Source of the DNA: Paenibacillus antarcticus
GTDB taxonomy: Bacteria; Bacillota; Bacilli; Paenibacillales; Paenibacillaceae
Reading direction: 5' to 3'
NCBI RefSeq assembly: GCF_001637225.1
Contig: NZ_LVJI01000002.1
Coordinates: 62,001-126,000 of the forward strand
DNA: 64,000 nt
The position numbers and the translations under genes are program-made. Shown piece by piece: positions 1 through 8,010 of the stretch. The notes under the pieces were generated by a model. The model ran no database searches. It was given only the letters and a program-made list of their open reading frames with translations, and was not told the origin of the DNA. Numbering within the stretch: the stretch's first letter is position 1; every line of letters begins with the position of its first letter.

Positions 1-1
1 G

Positions 2-496
2 TTTGTAAGAATAGATGATTTTGTTGCAGAGTGGATTAGAGAGTCTGAAATCACTGAACGCGTGCTTAAGGTATTGACGGATGAATCGTTATTGCAGGTA
101 ATTGCTTCTGACTATCGAACGTTAGGAGAGATTGCTTGGCATCTTGTGGAGTCGGTCAACTATCTGACAGCGATGGGATTGTCTTTTGAGGCTCCTTCGA
201 AGAGTGAGCATATACCGCCGTTGGCAAAGTCCGTTCTTGATGAATATGGTCGTATCAGTAGGGACATGATTCATGCCATAAAGTCACAGTGGACAGATAC
301 GAAACTTACAGAGACCATGAATATGGGGGGTGAGAAATGGATGAACGGTGCATCACTGCGTTTCGTAATTATGCATCAAGTACATCATCGCGGACAGATG
401 ACAATTCTTATGCGCCAGGCTGGGTTACGTGTGCCTGATGTATACGGTCCAACACGAGAGGATTGGGTGGCAAGAGGAATGGAACCACTACGATAG
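2..496 (+). CDS. DinB-family protein, 5' partial
   Basis: The frame is open from the first bases of the window, so the true start lies to the left; 164 residues are visible, close to the usual 150-170 residues of the family. DinB proteins are four-helix bundles that hold a metal through three histidines and include bacillithiol-dependent transferases and damage-inducible proteins of unknown activity. The visible histidines fit: one in AWHLVES (about visible residue 47) and a cluster in MHQVHHRGQ followed by the characteristic GLRVPDVYGPTREDW tail. The next gene downstream is a YafY-type regulator 83 bp away on the same strand, a common neighbour. The substrate cannot be told from sequence. 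Confidence 0.85.
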   Translation, partial: FVRIDDFVAEWIRESEITERVLKVLTDESLLQVIASDYRTLGEIAWHLVESVNYLTAMGLSFEAPSKSEHIPPLAKSVLDEYGRISRDMIHAIKSQWTDTKLTETMNMGGEKWMNGASLRFVIMHQVHHRGQMTILMRQAGLRVPDVYGPTREDWVARGMEPLR

Positions 497-579
497 AAAG
501 ATTGCATATCCGGAGTTGAGTATCGTCCAGATAATGGGTATAATTCAATCCAATAAAGCAGAAAGGTGTCGGTAACTTT

Positions 580-1569
580 ATGTCGAAAGCAGATAATATG
601 CTCTCTATACTATGGTTGCTGAAGTCAGGAAAGCAAAAGACTGCTCAGCAGCTTGCGGATGAATTGGAAGTACATATTCGAACGGTATACCGATGCATTG
701 ATTCTCTTTGTGCAAGTGGGGTGCCTATTATCGCTGACTCCGGACATTATGGTGGATACCGGATACTAGAGAACTTCTCAGAATCCCCGTTAATGTTTGA
801 TATGGACGAGCAAAAAGCGCTCATACAAGCATCTACTTTTGCGAAAGAGGCGGGTTATCCGTTCGCAGAAACGTTGAACCGTGCAATTGATAAATTAAAG
901 TTATATACAAATGAGGAACAATTGGAGCATATGGAGCGACACTCAGATGGATTATCCGTGATTCATCCTCCAGTCGATGTGTTCCAACAATCGTCTCTAC
1001 AACAATTAGAGTTAGCTGTTGCCAATAACCGAACATTGGAAATGCAATATACGAGTGGGAAAGATGAGTTATCCTGTGTGAGAAGTATCGATCCTTATGG
1101 AATCATATATTGGAAGGGGCATTGGTACGTCGTTGGGTACTGTCATAAGCGGCAGGAACCGCGTAGCTTTCGCGTAGATCGTATCCAATCATTAGAACTG
1201 ACACAGTATTACTTTCAGAGACCAGAGGATTTCTCGGCGCGGGACTTTCTGATAAGCAGCCTGCTCCCTAATTCTCTCGAATCGGAATCGCTTATAATAG
1301 TAAGGATTCAGGGTTATGAACAAGCACTTAACGATTTATGTCAACATTGGTTATTTGGACATGCGCTCATAGAACGTTCTCCTACAGTAGCAGAATTTAA
1401 ATTGGGTATGGAATCACTTATGACGTACGTGCCATATTTTCTACTCCCTTATGGGAAGTCGATTACCATTATCGAGCCTAATGTACTTCTGAAGAAGATG
1501 GTGGAAGTGACCTTGGGACTAGGGGAATACTACCGGGAAATGGACAGTACACGAACCGATTCCATATGA
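580..1569 (+). CDS. YafY-type transcriptional regulator (HTH_11 + WYL)
   Basis: A 329-residue DNA-binding regulator. Residues about 5-60 form an HTH_11/DeoR-like winged helix (KTAQQLADELEVHIRTVYRCI), and residues about 140-230 hold a WYL domain with IDPYGIIYWKGHWYVVGYC and the following FRVDRIQSLEL. WYL domains sense small ligands or nucleic acid in many bacterial regulators. A ribosome binding site AAAGGTG lies 12 bp before the ATG. It sits between DinB and ABM-domain genes, which suggests control of a small detoxification or stress group, but that is inference. The C-terminal 90 residues are a WCX-like extension. Confidence 0.88.
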   Translation: MSKADNMLSILWLLKSGKQKTAQQLADELEVHIRTVYRCIDSLCASGVPIIADSGHYGGYRILENFSESPLMFDMDEQKALIQASTFAKEAGYPFAETLNRAIDKLKLYTNEEQLEHMERHSDGLSVIHPPVDVFQQSSLQQLELAVANNRTLEMQYTSGKDELSCVRSIDPYGIIYWKGHWYVVGYCHKRQEPRSFRVDRIQSLELTQYYFQRPEDFSARDFLISSLLPNSLESESLIIVRIQGYEQALNDLCQHWLFGHALIERSPTVAEFKLGMESLMTYVPYFLLPYGKSITIIEPNVLLKKMVEVTLGLGEYYREMDSTRTDSI

Positions 1570-1597
1570 GCCTAATACATAGCAAAGGATGATAAAC

Positions 1598-1912
1598 ATG
1601 ATCAAATTTGGATTGTTCGGTAAAGTCATTGCCCACGCAGGGCAACGAGACGCTCTCGTTAAAGTGCTCTTAGAGGCTGCAACGCTAATGGAAACTGTTG
1701 AAGGTTGCGAATTGTACATCGTCAACATTTCCGATAGTGAACCTGAAGCAGTATGGGTGACGGAGATATGGCGTGATGAATCTGATCATAAGGATTCGCT
1801 TATGATAGAGGAGACTAAAGCGATCATTCAACGTGGAAGACCTTTGATTGCAGGCTTTGGAGAACAAACCAAGTTGTGTCCTGTGGGAGGGAAAGGTTTT
1901 TTTGAGGGTTAG
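1598..1912 (+). CDS. ABM-domain (putative quinol) monooxygenase
   Basis: About 104 residues forming a single antibiotic-biosynthesis monooxygenase (ABM) dimeric alpha/beta barrel. The typical elements are visible: an N-terminal strand FGLFGKVIAHAGQRDALVKVL, a middle strand GCELYIVN, and the VWVTEIWRDESDHKDSL segment. Members oxidise quinols or degrade haem, and many have no known substrate. An upstream ATG at 1589 is in frame, but AAAGGA at 1584-1589 sits 8 bp before the ATG at 1598, so the later start is preferred. It follows the YafY regulator by 28 bp and is probably in the same transcript. Confidence 0.8.
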   Translation: MIKFGLFGKVIAHAGQRDALVKVLLEAATLMETVEGCELYIVNISDSEPEAVWVTEIWRDESDHKDSLMIEETKAIIQRGRPLIAGFGEQTKLCPVGGKGFFEG

Positions 1913-2061
1913 TCTTGAGTCATAATCCAAGGTAATTAACTCATTCTCTTGATTATTCAGATAAGGTAACACTTCTTTGAATCCTGGCAATGTGCTATGA
2001 TCCGAGAGGTGTTCTTATGTTAATATAGATGGTAAATAAAATAATAGATTGAGGTAATAGA

Positions 2062-2529
2062 ATGGATAATAACTCTGCGAAACAACTGTGGGAACGATAT
2101 GTGGTACTGAACCCGAATGTGCCCAACCATTATGACGCATGGAAATTTGGATATACAAATGAATTAGCTGATGAGCTATCGAATTTAGTATTATTAGGAA
2201 CTAAAACAGCCACAGCCTCGAGCTATGAACTGTACGAAATAGAAAACGAGCCTCTTCCATTCGTAGGACAATATAATATTATCCTTGATGGCGACGACAT
2301 AGCGAAGTCCATTGTAGTCACTACATCGGTGGAAGTTGTTCCGTATGATGAAGTGAGTGCTGAACATGCCTTTCTTGAAGGTGAGGGAGACCGTTCGTTG
2401 GAGTACTGGCGTGAAGTTCATGAAGCATTCTTCACGGAAGGACTTCAACAAATGAATCTTATTTTTAATTCGAAAATGCTTGTTGTTTGTCAACGGTTTC
2501 AGCTCGTGCATCGGTCTGATCAACTGTGA
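2062..2529 (+). CDS. ASCH-domain protein
   Basis: 155 residues with an ASCH domain, a beta-barrel fold related to PUA that is expected to bind RNA or modified nucleosides; some members are amidohydrolases of N4-acetylcytidine. Signature stretches are the N-terminal LWERYVVLNPNVPNHYDAWKFG, the GTKTATASSYELYE loop and EGEGDRSLEYWREVHEAFF. Its stop codon overlaps the GTG start of the downstream pseudouridine synthase in a GTGA arrangement, so the two are translationally coupled and both probably act on RNA. Function in vivo is unknown. Confidence 0.85.
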   Translation: MDNNSAKQLWERYVVLNPNVPNHYDAWKFGYTNELADELSNLVLLGTKTATASSYELYEIENEPLPFVGQYNIILDGDDIAKSIVVTTSVEVVPYDEVSAEHAFLEGEGDRSLEYWREVHEAFFTEGLQQMNLIFNSKMLVVCQRFQLVHRSDQL

Positions 2530-3215
2530 GAATCAATAAATACATCAGCGAGACGGGTTATTGTTCTAGGCGGGAGACGGATAGATTAATAGCATCTGGG
2601 AGGATTACAATCAATGATGTCACTTGTGAGCCCGGAGATGATGTCGTTGATGGAGACACGGTACTAATTGATGGTGCACCTATACCAAGTAGAGAACAAC
2701 CTGTATATATTGCGTTGAATAAACCCATAGGGATTACTTGCACTGCGGCTCCACAAGTTAAAGGCAATATTATAGAGTTTGTTAACCATCCTTCTCGAAT
2801 ATTTGCTATTGGGAGATTGGATAAAGCCTCGGAAGGGTTGATCTTACTTACAAACGATGGTGATATCGTCAATAAAATGATGCGTGCAGAGCATGGTCAT
2901 GAGAAAGAATATGTCGTGAATGTCGATAAACCAGTTACGGAACAATTCATTGAAGAAATGTCCCATGGGGTAGATATTCTTAATGTGACAACCAAACCCT
3001 GCGAAGTATTTCGAATGGGCGAGAGGGAGTTTCGCATCATTCTTACGCAAGGTCTTAATCTTCAAATTCGTCGAATGTGCAAGGCTCTTGGCTATCGCGT
3101 GTTAAGACTTGAACGTATTCGAATTATGAATATATGCCTTGAAGGTATAGAGCAAGGACAATGGAGAGATCTTACGCAAGAAGAGCTACAAGTACTTCAT
3201 GATCAATTGAATTAG
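2526..3215 (+). CDS. rluF: Pseudouridine synthase, RluF/RsuA family
   Basis: 229 residues. The N-terminal 60 residues are an S4 RNA-binding domain (RINKYISETGYCSRRETDRLI), followed by the catalytic RsuA/RluF domain. The catalytic aspartate is in AIGRLDKASEGLILLTNDGD, and the C-terminal QGLNLQIRRMCKALGYRVLRLERIRI motif is typical. RluF isomerises U2604 of 23S rRNA in E. coli; the exact target here is inferred. Translation begins at GTG, overlapping the ASCH gene stop by 4 bases. A terminator follows at once. Confidence 0.88.
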   Translation: MRINKYISETGYCSRRETDRLIASGRITINDVTCEPGDDVVDGDTVLIDGAPIPSREQPVYIALNKPIGITCTAAPQVKGNIIEFVNHPSRIFAIGRLDKASEGLILLTNDGDIVNKMMRAEHGHEKEYVVNVDKPVTEQFIEEMSHGVDILNVTTKPCEVFRMGEREFRIILTQGLNLQIRRMCKALGYRVLRLERIRIMNICLEGIEQGQWRDLTQEELQVLHDQLN

Positions 3216-3222
3216 CAAATAC

Positions 3223-3252
3223 ACCAGCATCGTAAGAGATGGTGGTTTTTTT
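3223..3252 (+). terminator. Intrinsic terminator after rluF-like gene
   Basis: ACCAGCATC at 3223-3231 pairs with GATGGTGGT at 3238-3246 with one mismatch, followed by a run of seven T. It closes the ASCH-RluF unit. Confidence 0.8.
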
Positions 3253-3460
3253 AATTCGGATATAAGAGGATCAAGTGAATAGTGGGTAAATTTTAGATGG
3301 CATAAGGAAACCTCTGGAACAGGCTTTTAGAAGGGGATCTAGAGAAGTATGTAGAAGTAATAGATAACATCATCGATAATGAGTAAGAATAGAGAATTCG
3401 TTGACAGCTATGTGCACGATGGGATGATGGAACTTAGATTTGGTGGAGGTTAATTACTCA

Positions 3461-4153
3461 ATGGTAGGAATATATATCGTTAATATTAATACAGCAATAG
3501 ATCCTTCCTTAATTAACAAAATGCTACCCTATTTATCGATAGATAGACAGAACAAAGTATCAAAACTCAGAATATTTGACGATGTTCACAGGTCAGTTAT
3601 TGCAGAATTGCTAATAAGATCAATCATAATCGATCAACTAAATATTCCTAATAGTGATATTAGATTTGGCGAAAATACATATCATAAACCATATTTACAA
3701 TCGCATTCTAATTTTGAGTTCAATCTTTCCCATTCAGGGGAATGGGTTGCTTGTGCGATAGATCATCATGTGGTTGGCATAGACATAGAACAAATGTTAG
3801 ATATTAATTTGGAGATTGCCAAGCGGTTTTTTACACTAAGAGAATATGAGGATTTAATGCAGAAGGACAGCTCGGAGCAACGGAATTATTTCTATAAACT
3901 GTGGACGCTAAAGGAAAGTTATATCAAGGCTGTAGGTAAAGGGCTACATATTCCCTTAAATTCTTTCTCAATGGATATTAATGATAGGAATGAAATTACG
4001 ATAGATAAGGAGCAGAATGATAGCCCTTATTTCTTTAATACAAGTCAAGTGAATTCAGATTATATGCTGTCAGTATGTAGTACGGCGAATCATTGCTCTA
4101 CTCCAACTGTACTTCATGAAGAAGAACTCATAAACTCATTTCTTCTTTCTTAA
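3461..4153 (+). CDS. sfp: 4'-phosphopantetheinyl transferase, Sfp type
   Basis: About 230 residues, the length of Bacillus Sfp. The enzyme moves 4'-phosphopantetheine from CoA to carrier-protein serines of non-ribosomal peptide, polyketide or siderophore synthetases. The family motifs are present in order: FNLSHSGEWVACAID, VGIDIEQ (metal-binding D and E), EIAKRFFTLREYEDL, and LWTLKESYIKAVGKGL. A longer TTG-started frame begins at 3440, but GGTGGAGGT at 3442-3450 lies about 11 bp before the ATG at 3461, which also matches the Sfp N-terminus. No synthetase genes are present in the window, so the client is elsewhere. Confidence 0.93.
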   Translation: MVGIYIVNINTAIDPSLINKMLPYLSIDRQNKVSKLRIFDDVHRSVIAELLIRSIIIDQLNIPNSDIRFGENTYHKPYLQSHSNFEFNLSHSGEWVACAIDHHVVGIDIEQMLDINLEIAKRFFTLREYEDLMQKDSSEQRNYFYKLWTLKESYIKAVGKGLHIPLNSFSMDINDRNEITIDKEQNDSPYFFNTSQVNSDYMLSVCSTANHCSTPTVLHEEELINSFLLS

Positions 4154-4194
4154 GTGAGAGGAGATCGTGTTTACGTTGTCCATACGAATAGCAA

Positions 4195-4243
4195 AGACGG
4201 CAAGCACGAACTGCATGAAGCAGGGAGTGGCTTGCCGTTTTGG
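4195..4243 (+). terminator. Intrinsic terminator after the PPTase gene
   Basis: A long hairpin: GACGGCAAGC at 4198-4207 pairs with GCTTGCCGTT at 4232-4241 (one G-T pair), with an inner CTGC/GCAG stem, followed by TTTT. It also lies downstream of the oppositely oriented stalk-domain gene, so it may work in both directions. Confidence 0.75.
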
Positions 4244-4271
4244 TTATGACTCGATGCATCTTTTGAACAGT

Positions 4272-5768
4272 CTATTTCATTGTAATGGAGATCTTGTCTG
4301 TTTGTTGTACCCAATCGACCTTTGCTCCGAGTGTTTCGCTAATGAAACGAAGCGGGAGGTAGGAAGTGCCATTTACGCCGAAAGGAGCATTTTGAAGATT
4401 AACAGCTTTGTTATTGACGGTCACTACTCCTGATTTGATATTGATACTTATCGTGAGAGGAGGCGTGCCCACGTCAGAACGTTTAATGGTTACGACTTTA
4501 CTCATTTCCTCAAATGTAATCGTAGCCCCTAGCTTCTCAAATACGGAACGAAGCGGAATGAAGGCTTGAGAATTCCGAATAATGACACCCGTATTTAAAG
4601 CTACCGATTCTCCATTTAATTGAACTGAAATAGGTTTTTGCATGGGTACAGCATTGCTATGCATAAATTCGTAGTCTCCGTAACCTAACTGTCCATTCTT
4701 ATTGACACCCCAACCCCAAAGCGTTCCATCGTTTTTTTGCATGATGATAGAGCGGTTTCCTTGTTTGATCAGATTAACATTAGAAGTCAGTAGCGTGAAT
4801 TTTGCATTCACAGGTAGGGATGTACCTTCGATAGATGTTTCATAAACATCTCCTGACTGAGTCTGAACGATCAGAGAGCGTTCAACGACAAAAGTATCCT
4901 TTACATCTTTAATATTGCTTAATAATACTGGGGCCTTCCCGTCGTGATATGTTGTTCCGTCCGAGTAACCGGTTATCGTGACTCCCCAGAACCACAGGCG
5001 GGCTTGATCATCAATAGCCATATGTGAGTTACCATTGGATTTGATTATCTTAATGTTACGTAGTCCACTTATTACAGTAGGTATTGTATCTACCTGGGTA
5101 TCTTCGTTAAATTGTCTTGTCCACGGCAATCTCCAGACGGTTCCGTCCTTCTTCAGTGCGATGTTTGTGGCAATAGAAGTAATATCATTGAGAGAGGCGA
5201 TGCGTACAAAAGATTGTAATGCATTCTGATCATGCCATACTGTACCATCATCCTTCAGAAATATCGAACGTAATTCGCCTTCTCGCTTGCTGAAATCATA
5301 ATAACTACTTATGTTAGTTACCTTGTCTATTCCCTTAATTTGAACAAATTGAGTAGGGTCTAATTTGCCATCGGTATGCACAGCTGTGTAGATTTTCCCA
5401 TCGGCACCTAAGGCAAATAACTCATCTCCATAGGAATAATAAAATGTGCTAATATGATTTAGACTCTTGACCTCATTAATTTGAGTGCTTGATAATGATT
5501 GATTTCTTCCCATATACCAGATGGATCCATCCTTCTTCATAACATAATCATTACCAAAGGTAATCATTACATCTGTCATTCCTTGAAATTGCGTGGGAAC
5601 GGATTGATTACCACCCCATACCCAATAGGTGCCATCATTTTTAACTAGTGACGTAGGGTCGAAGGATTGGATGTTGGAGGTCTTATCGACTGCAGCTGCA
5701 GAGACAGGTAGGCTAGATATTAAAGTAAGAACAACGATAAAGCTAAGGAAAACAGACCATTTTTTCAT
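4272..5768 (-). CDS. Secreted RCC1-like repeat protein with C-terminal stalk domains
   Basis: 498 residues beginning with a Sec signal peptide (MKKWSVFLSFIVVLTLISS, cleavage near VSAAA). Residues about 30-365 contain degenerate RCC1/tectonin-like beta-propeller repeats, each built around K-x-DGT-x-W, for example DGTYWVWGGNQ, DGSIWYMGRNQ, DGTVWHDQ and the best-preserved DGTLWGWGVNKNGQLGYGD. Residues about 385-498 carry two stalk (copper amine oxidase N-terminal-like) repeats, each with a PLR motif: QAFIPLRSVFEKLGATI and TSYLPLRFISETLGAKV. Stalk domains are abundant on secreted Paenibacillus proteins and probably bind the cell surface. No enzyme domain is visible. The protein may be an adhesin or surface lectin; this is inference. 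Confidence 0.85.
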   Translation of the reverse strand: MKKWSVFLSFIVVLTLISSLPVSAAAVDKTSNIQSFDPTSLVKNDGTYWVWGGNQSVPTQFQGMTDVMITFGNDYVMKKDGSIWYMGRNQSLSSTQINEVKSLNHISTFYYSYGDELFALGADGKIYTAVHTDGKLDPTQFVQIKGIDKVTNISSYYDFSKREGELRSIFLKDDGTVWHDQNALQSFVRIASLNDITSIATNIALKKDGTVWRLPWTRQFNEDTQVDTIPTVISGLRNIKIIKSNGNSHMAIDDQARLWFWGVTITGYSDGTTYHDGKAPVLLSNIKDVKDTFVVERSLIVQTQSGDVYETSIEGTSLPVNAKFTLLTSNVNLIKQGNRSIIMQKNDGTLWGWGVNKNGQLGYGDYEFMHSNAVPMQKPISVQLNGESVALNTGVIIRNSQAFIPLRSVFEKLGATITFEEMSKVVTIKRSDVGTPPLTISINIKSGVVTVNNKAVNLQNAPFGVNGTSYLPLRFISETLGAKVDWVQQTDKISITMK

Positions 5769-5802
5769 ATTATACTCCTCATTGTTTATTGGGTTCTGAA
5801 CT

Positions 5803-5844
5803 TATATCCACTGGATATATAGGATCTAGTAGGTTAGACGTAAA
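5803..5844 (-). promoter_or_regulatory. Candidate promoter and overlapping palindrome of the stalk-domain gene
   Basis: Reading the minus strand: TTTACG (plus 5839-5844), a 17-bp spacer, then TATATA (plus 5816-5821), about 50 bp before the start codon. A perfect 17-bp palindrome TATATCCACTGGATATA occupies plus 5803-5819 and overlaps the -10 box, as expected for a repressor operator. Confidence 0.45.
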
Positions 5845-6248
5845 CGATTGGATAAAAGTTGTGAATAAACCAAATTATACAAATAACCATAATCACCCAC
5901 ACCATTTATTATCACAAAATGAAGGGTTAAAATATATTTGATTAAGCCTGACGAGTGATTGTTGTTCTTGATTTCAATATAAATGTTTATTTTATGATGG
6001 TGGAATACAAAGTCATGGGTCAGATGATGCTATAATAGAAGAGAGTATGAATTCACTTGTTGCAAAAAGAGGAATATAGCATGTAATGAATATATCTAAT
6101 TGGATAGAATGAACTAAAGACGAACACCCATATATTCATGATCATGATAAGTTCAGAAATTATAGAGTATGGGAGTAAGAACTTTAATTCAATCTATTGG
6201 GAAAGTGAAATAAGTAACTCAACATACGAAAAACTATGGAGTGATGAT
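5845..6248. other. Intergenic region between divergent genes
   Basis: About 400 A+T-rich bases with no convincing reading frame before the small protein at 6249. An extended -10 element TGCTATAAT lies at 6028-6036 on the plus strand, without a good -35; it is about 210 bp before the next start codon, so it would give a long leader. A longer in-frame extension of the small protein from 6138 exists but lacks a ribosome binding site. Confidence 0.4.
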
Positions 6249-6461
6249 ATGAGTAAAGCTAAGGGTGGAACAGGTAGAGGAACAGGTAGTAAAGGTTGGA
6301 CGCGTTGGAACAAGACGGATAAGAAACAAACCGTTAAAAAAAATTATGGTGCCATTCGAGCTGCTGCTAAAGAGGCAGAAGCTAAAAAGAATAACAACAA
6401 TAACAACAATAAAGCCGATGCCACTGTTAAAAAGCAGAACCCATCAGATGATTTTTTCTAA
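6249..6461 (+). CDS. Small basic protein with an asparagine run
   Basis: 70 residues. The start at 6249 is supported by GGAGTGA 7 bp upstream (6238-6244). The product is basic and low in complexity: an N-terminal KAKGGTGRGTGSKGWTRWNK segment, then an alanine- and lysine-rich stretch AIRAAAKEAEAKK that would form a helix, a run of seven asparagines, and an acidic-aromatic tail PSDDFF. There is no signal peptide or membrane segment. It resembles no family I can name. The Gly/Arg-rich beginning would suit nucleic-acid binding, but that is only a guess. A strong terminator follows 20 bp later. Confidence 0.6.
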   Translation: MSKAKGGTGRGTGSKGWTRWNKTDKKQTVKKNYGAIRAAAKEAEAKKNNNNNNNKADATVKKQNPSDDFF

Positions 6462-6483
6462 ACACATGATGCTTATCATGTGA

Positions 6484-6524
6484 GAAACCCCTTGAAGAGT
6501 ATCATTCTTCAAGGGGTTTCTTTG
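6484..6524 (+). terminator. Strong intrinsic terminator
   Basis: GAAACCCCTTGAAGA (6484-6498) pairs perfectly with TCTTCAAGGGGTTTC (6506-6520), followed by TTTG. It ends the small-protein transcript. Confidence 0.88.
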
Positions 6525-6676
6525 AATCTTTTCAAGCAAATGATCACTCATCTTGTACTTTCTTCTTCAATAAGTAACAATTCCTTTACTCCGGGGTTAC
6601 AATCTATCAAATTTCAACTAGACTATCTATGTTATGGTTGCTATACAGAATCTACTATAGATAGGAGTTATCGCTA

Positions 6677-7825
6677 GTGTCTTTAAAGAAATTACCTTTT
6701 ATTTGGTTATGTATGTTACTTATTGGTCTGTGTATGGGGAATACGGTAAAGGCATTAGATGTCTCTACGCTAAGGCTTAGTATTAATGATAAGGTTAGTG
6801 ATATTGAAGCTGTTTCGATGCATAATACATTTTATGTTCCTTTGAGAGAGTTGTCAGAAGCGTTACATCTAGAGATGTCAGGGACGGTACATATTGTTAC
6901 AATTACGGGGAATGAAGGTTCGTTGATCGTGTATCAACAAGATAATAAGGCTGTTATGTCCGATGGTAGAGAAGAGACGATTCAACCATTTAACCGTAAT
7001 GGGAAGTTAATGATTCCTGTGCGCGTAGTATCCAACTATTTCGGATATAGTATCTCTTATGAATCCCAAGCAAACTTACTTAGAATACAAGACAGGACCG
7101 CTACACTTAGTAAGGAAGATTTTATAACGAAGTTCGCAGAAAAGCTGAAACCTAAAGAGCCGATTGAGAACCCTGTGCAACAACCAACCATCAAACCAAC
7201 AGTACCTAAGGGGAAAGTCGTTTATTTAACGTTTGATGATGGTCCGACTGCAACAACAGGGCAGTTGCTTGATATTTTAGAAAAAAATCAGGTGAAGGCA
7301 ACGTTCTTTATGATAGGAAACAATGTTCAGAAATATCCGAGTGCAGTTAAGCGAACATTATCTGATGGTCATGCACTTGGATTGCATGGTCTTACGCATG
7401 TGAAAGATAAGTTCTATAAATCACCAAGCGCAGCGTTAGCTGAAATGGACAAAGATAATCAGTATATTGAGAAAATTACAGGGGTTAGGTCTACAATCAT
7501 TCGTCCACCGTATGGAAGTAAACCATATTTCACACAATCTTTCCGCAATAAAGTCCTTGGGCAGGGGTATCATTTATGGGACTGGAATGTTGATTCGTTG
7601 GATTGGAAATATAAAGAGGCGACTGCCTCGATCTACAACAGTGTCATGAATCAGGTTCATAAATTAGAGAAGTCAAAGGTGACACCAATCATTCTTATGC
7701 ATGATCAGAAACCGACTTTGAAGGCACTTCCACAGATTATCGCATCCCTGAAGAAAGAAGGATATTCATTCGAGATTATTACCGAAGGAATGACACCTGT
7801 TAACTTTTGGGAAGATCAGCGTTAA
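6677..7825 (+). CDS. Polysaccharide deacetylase with N-terminal stalk domain
   Basis: 382 residues, GTG start with GGAG about 9 bp upstream. Layout: signal peptide (residues 1-26), a stalk domain (about 28-135, with FYVPLRELSEALHLEM and LMIPVRVVSNYFGY), a proline/lysine linker, and a NodB-type carbohydrate esterase 4 domain (about 185-380). The metal-binding motif is VYLTFDDGP and GLHGLTH retains the H-x3-H pair, although the usual S/T after the first histidine is glycine. RPPYG and the late ILMHD motif complete the active site. The likely role is removal of N-acetyl groups from peptidoglycan or a wall glycan outside the membrane. A second deacetylase lies at 57.5 kb. Confidence 0.92.
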   Translation: MSLKKLPFIWLCMLLIGLCMGNTVKALDVSTLRLSINDKVSDIEAVSMHNTFYVPLRELSEALHLEMSGTVHIVTITGNEGSLIVYQQDNKAVMSDGREETIQPFNRNGKLMIPVRVVSNYFGYSISYESQANLLRIQDRTATLSKEDFITKFAEKLKPKEPIENPVQQPTIKPTVPKGKVVYLTFDDGPTATTGQLLDILEKNQVKATFFMIGNNVQKYPSAVKRTLSDGHALGLHGLTHVKDKFYKSPSAALAEMDKDNQYIEKITGVRSTIIRPPYGSKPYFTQSFRNKVLGQGYHLWDWNVDSLDWKYKEATASIYNSVMNQVHKLEKSKVTPIILMHDQKPTLKALPQIIASLKKEGYSFEIITEGMTPVNFWEDQR

Positions 7826-7841
7826 TTTCGTAAAAAGGAAC

Positions 7842-7884
7842 AAGAACACAACTTAAGCTGAGGATGCTGGGTTGTGTTCTTTAT
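7842..7884 (+). terminator. Intrinsic terminator
   Basis: AAGAACACAAC (7842-7852) pairs perfectly with GTTGTGTTCTT (7871-7881), followed by TATT. It lies 17 bp after the deacetylase stop. Confidence 0.75.
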
Positions 7885-8010
7885 TGTGTTATATCTATTG
7901 TGTTATATCATAACATGATGAACAGATATTAGTTAACGACATGTACTTGCAGAACCTCAAGCTACGAAGTATAATAGTTCTCTTTTCAAGTATAAATGTG
8001 AGGTGTCTGT

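Noticed and set aside
3306..3386. Open stretch ending LLEGDLEKYVEVIDNIIDNE before a stop, resembling a protein tail
   Set aside because: No start codon, only 26 codons after an in-frame stop, and no recognised family. It could be a decayed gene remnant but cannot be supported.
4167..4433. 88-residue open frame on the plus strand
   Set aside because: It overlaps the terminator and the end of the secreted stalk protein on the other strand; composition is not protein-like.
6480..6677. Open frame starting inside the terminator after the small protein
   Set aside because: Begins in a hairpin, has no ribosome binding site and unlikely composition.
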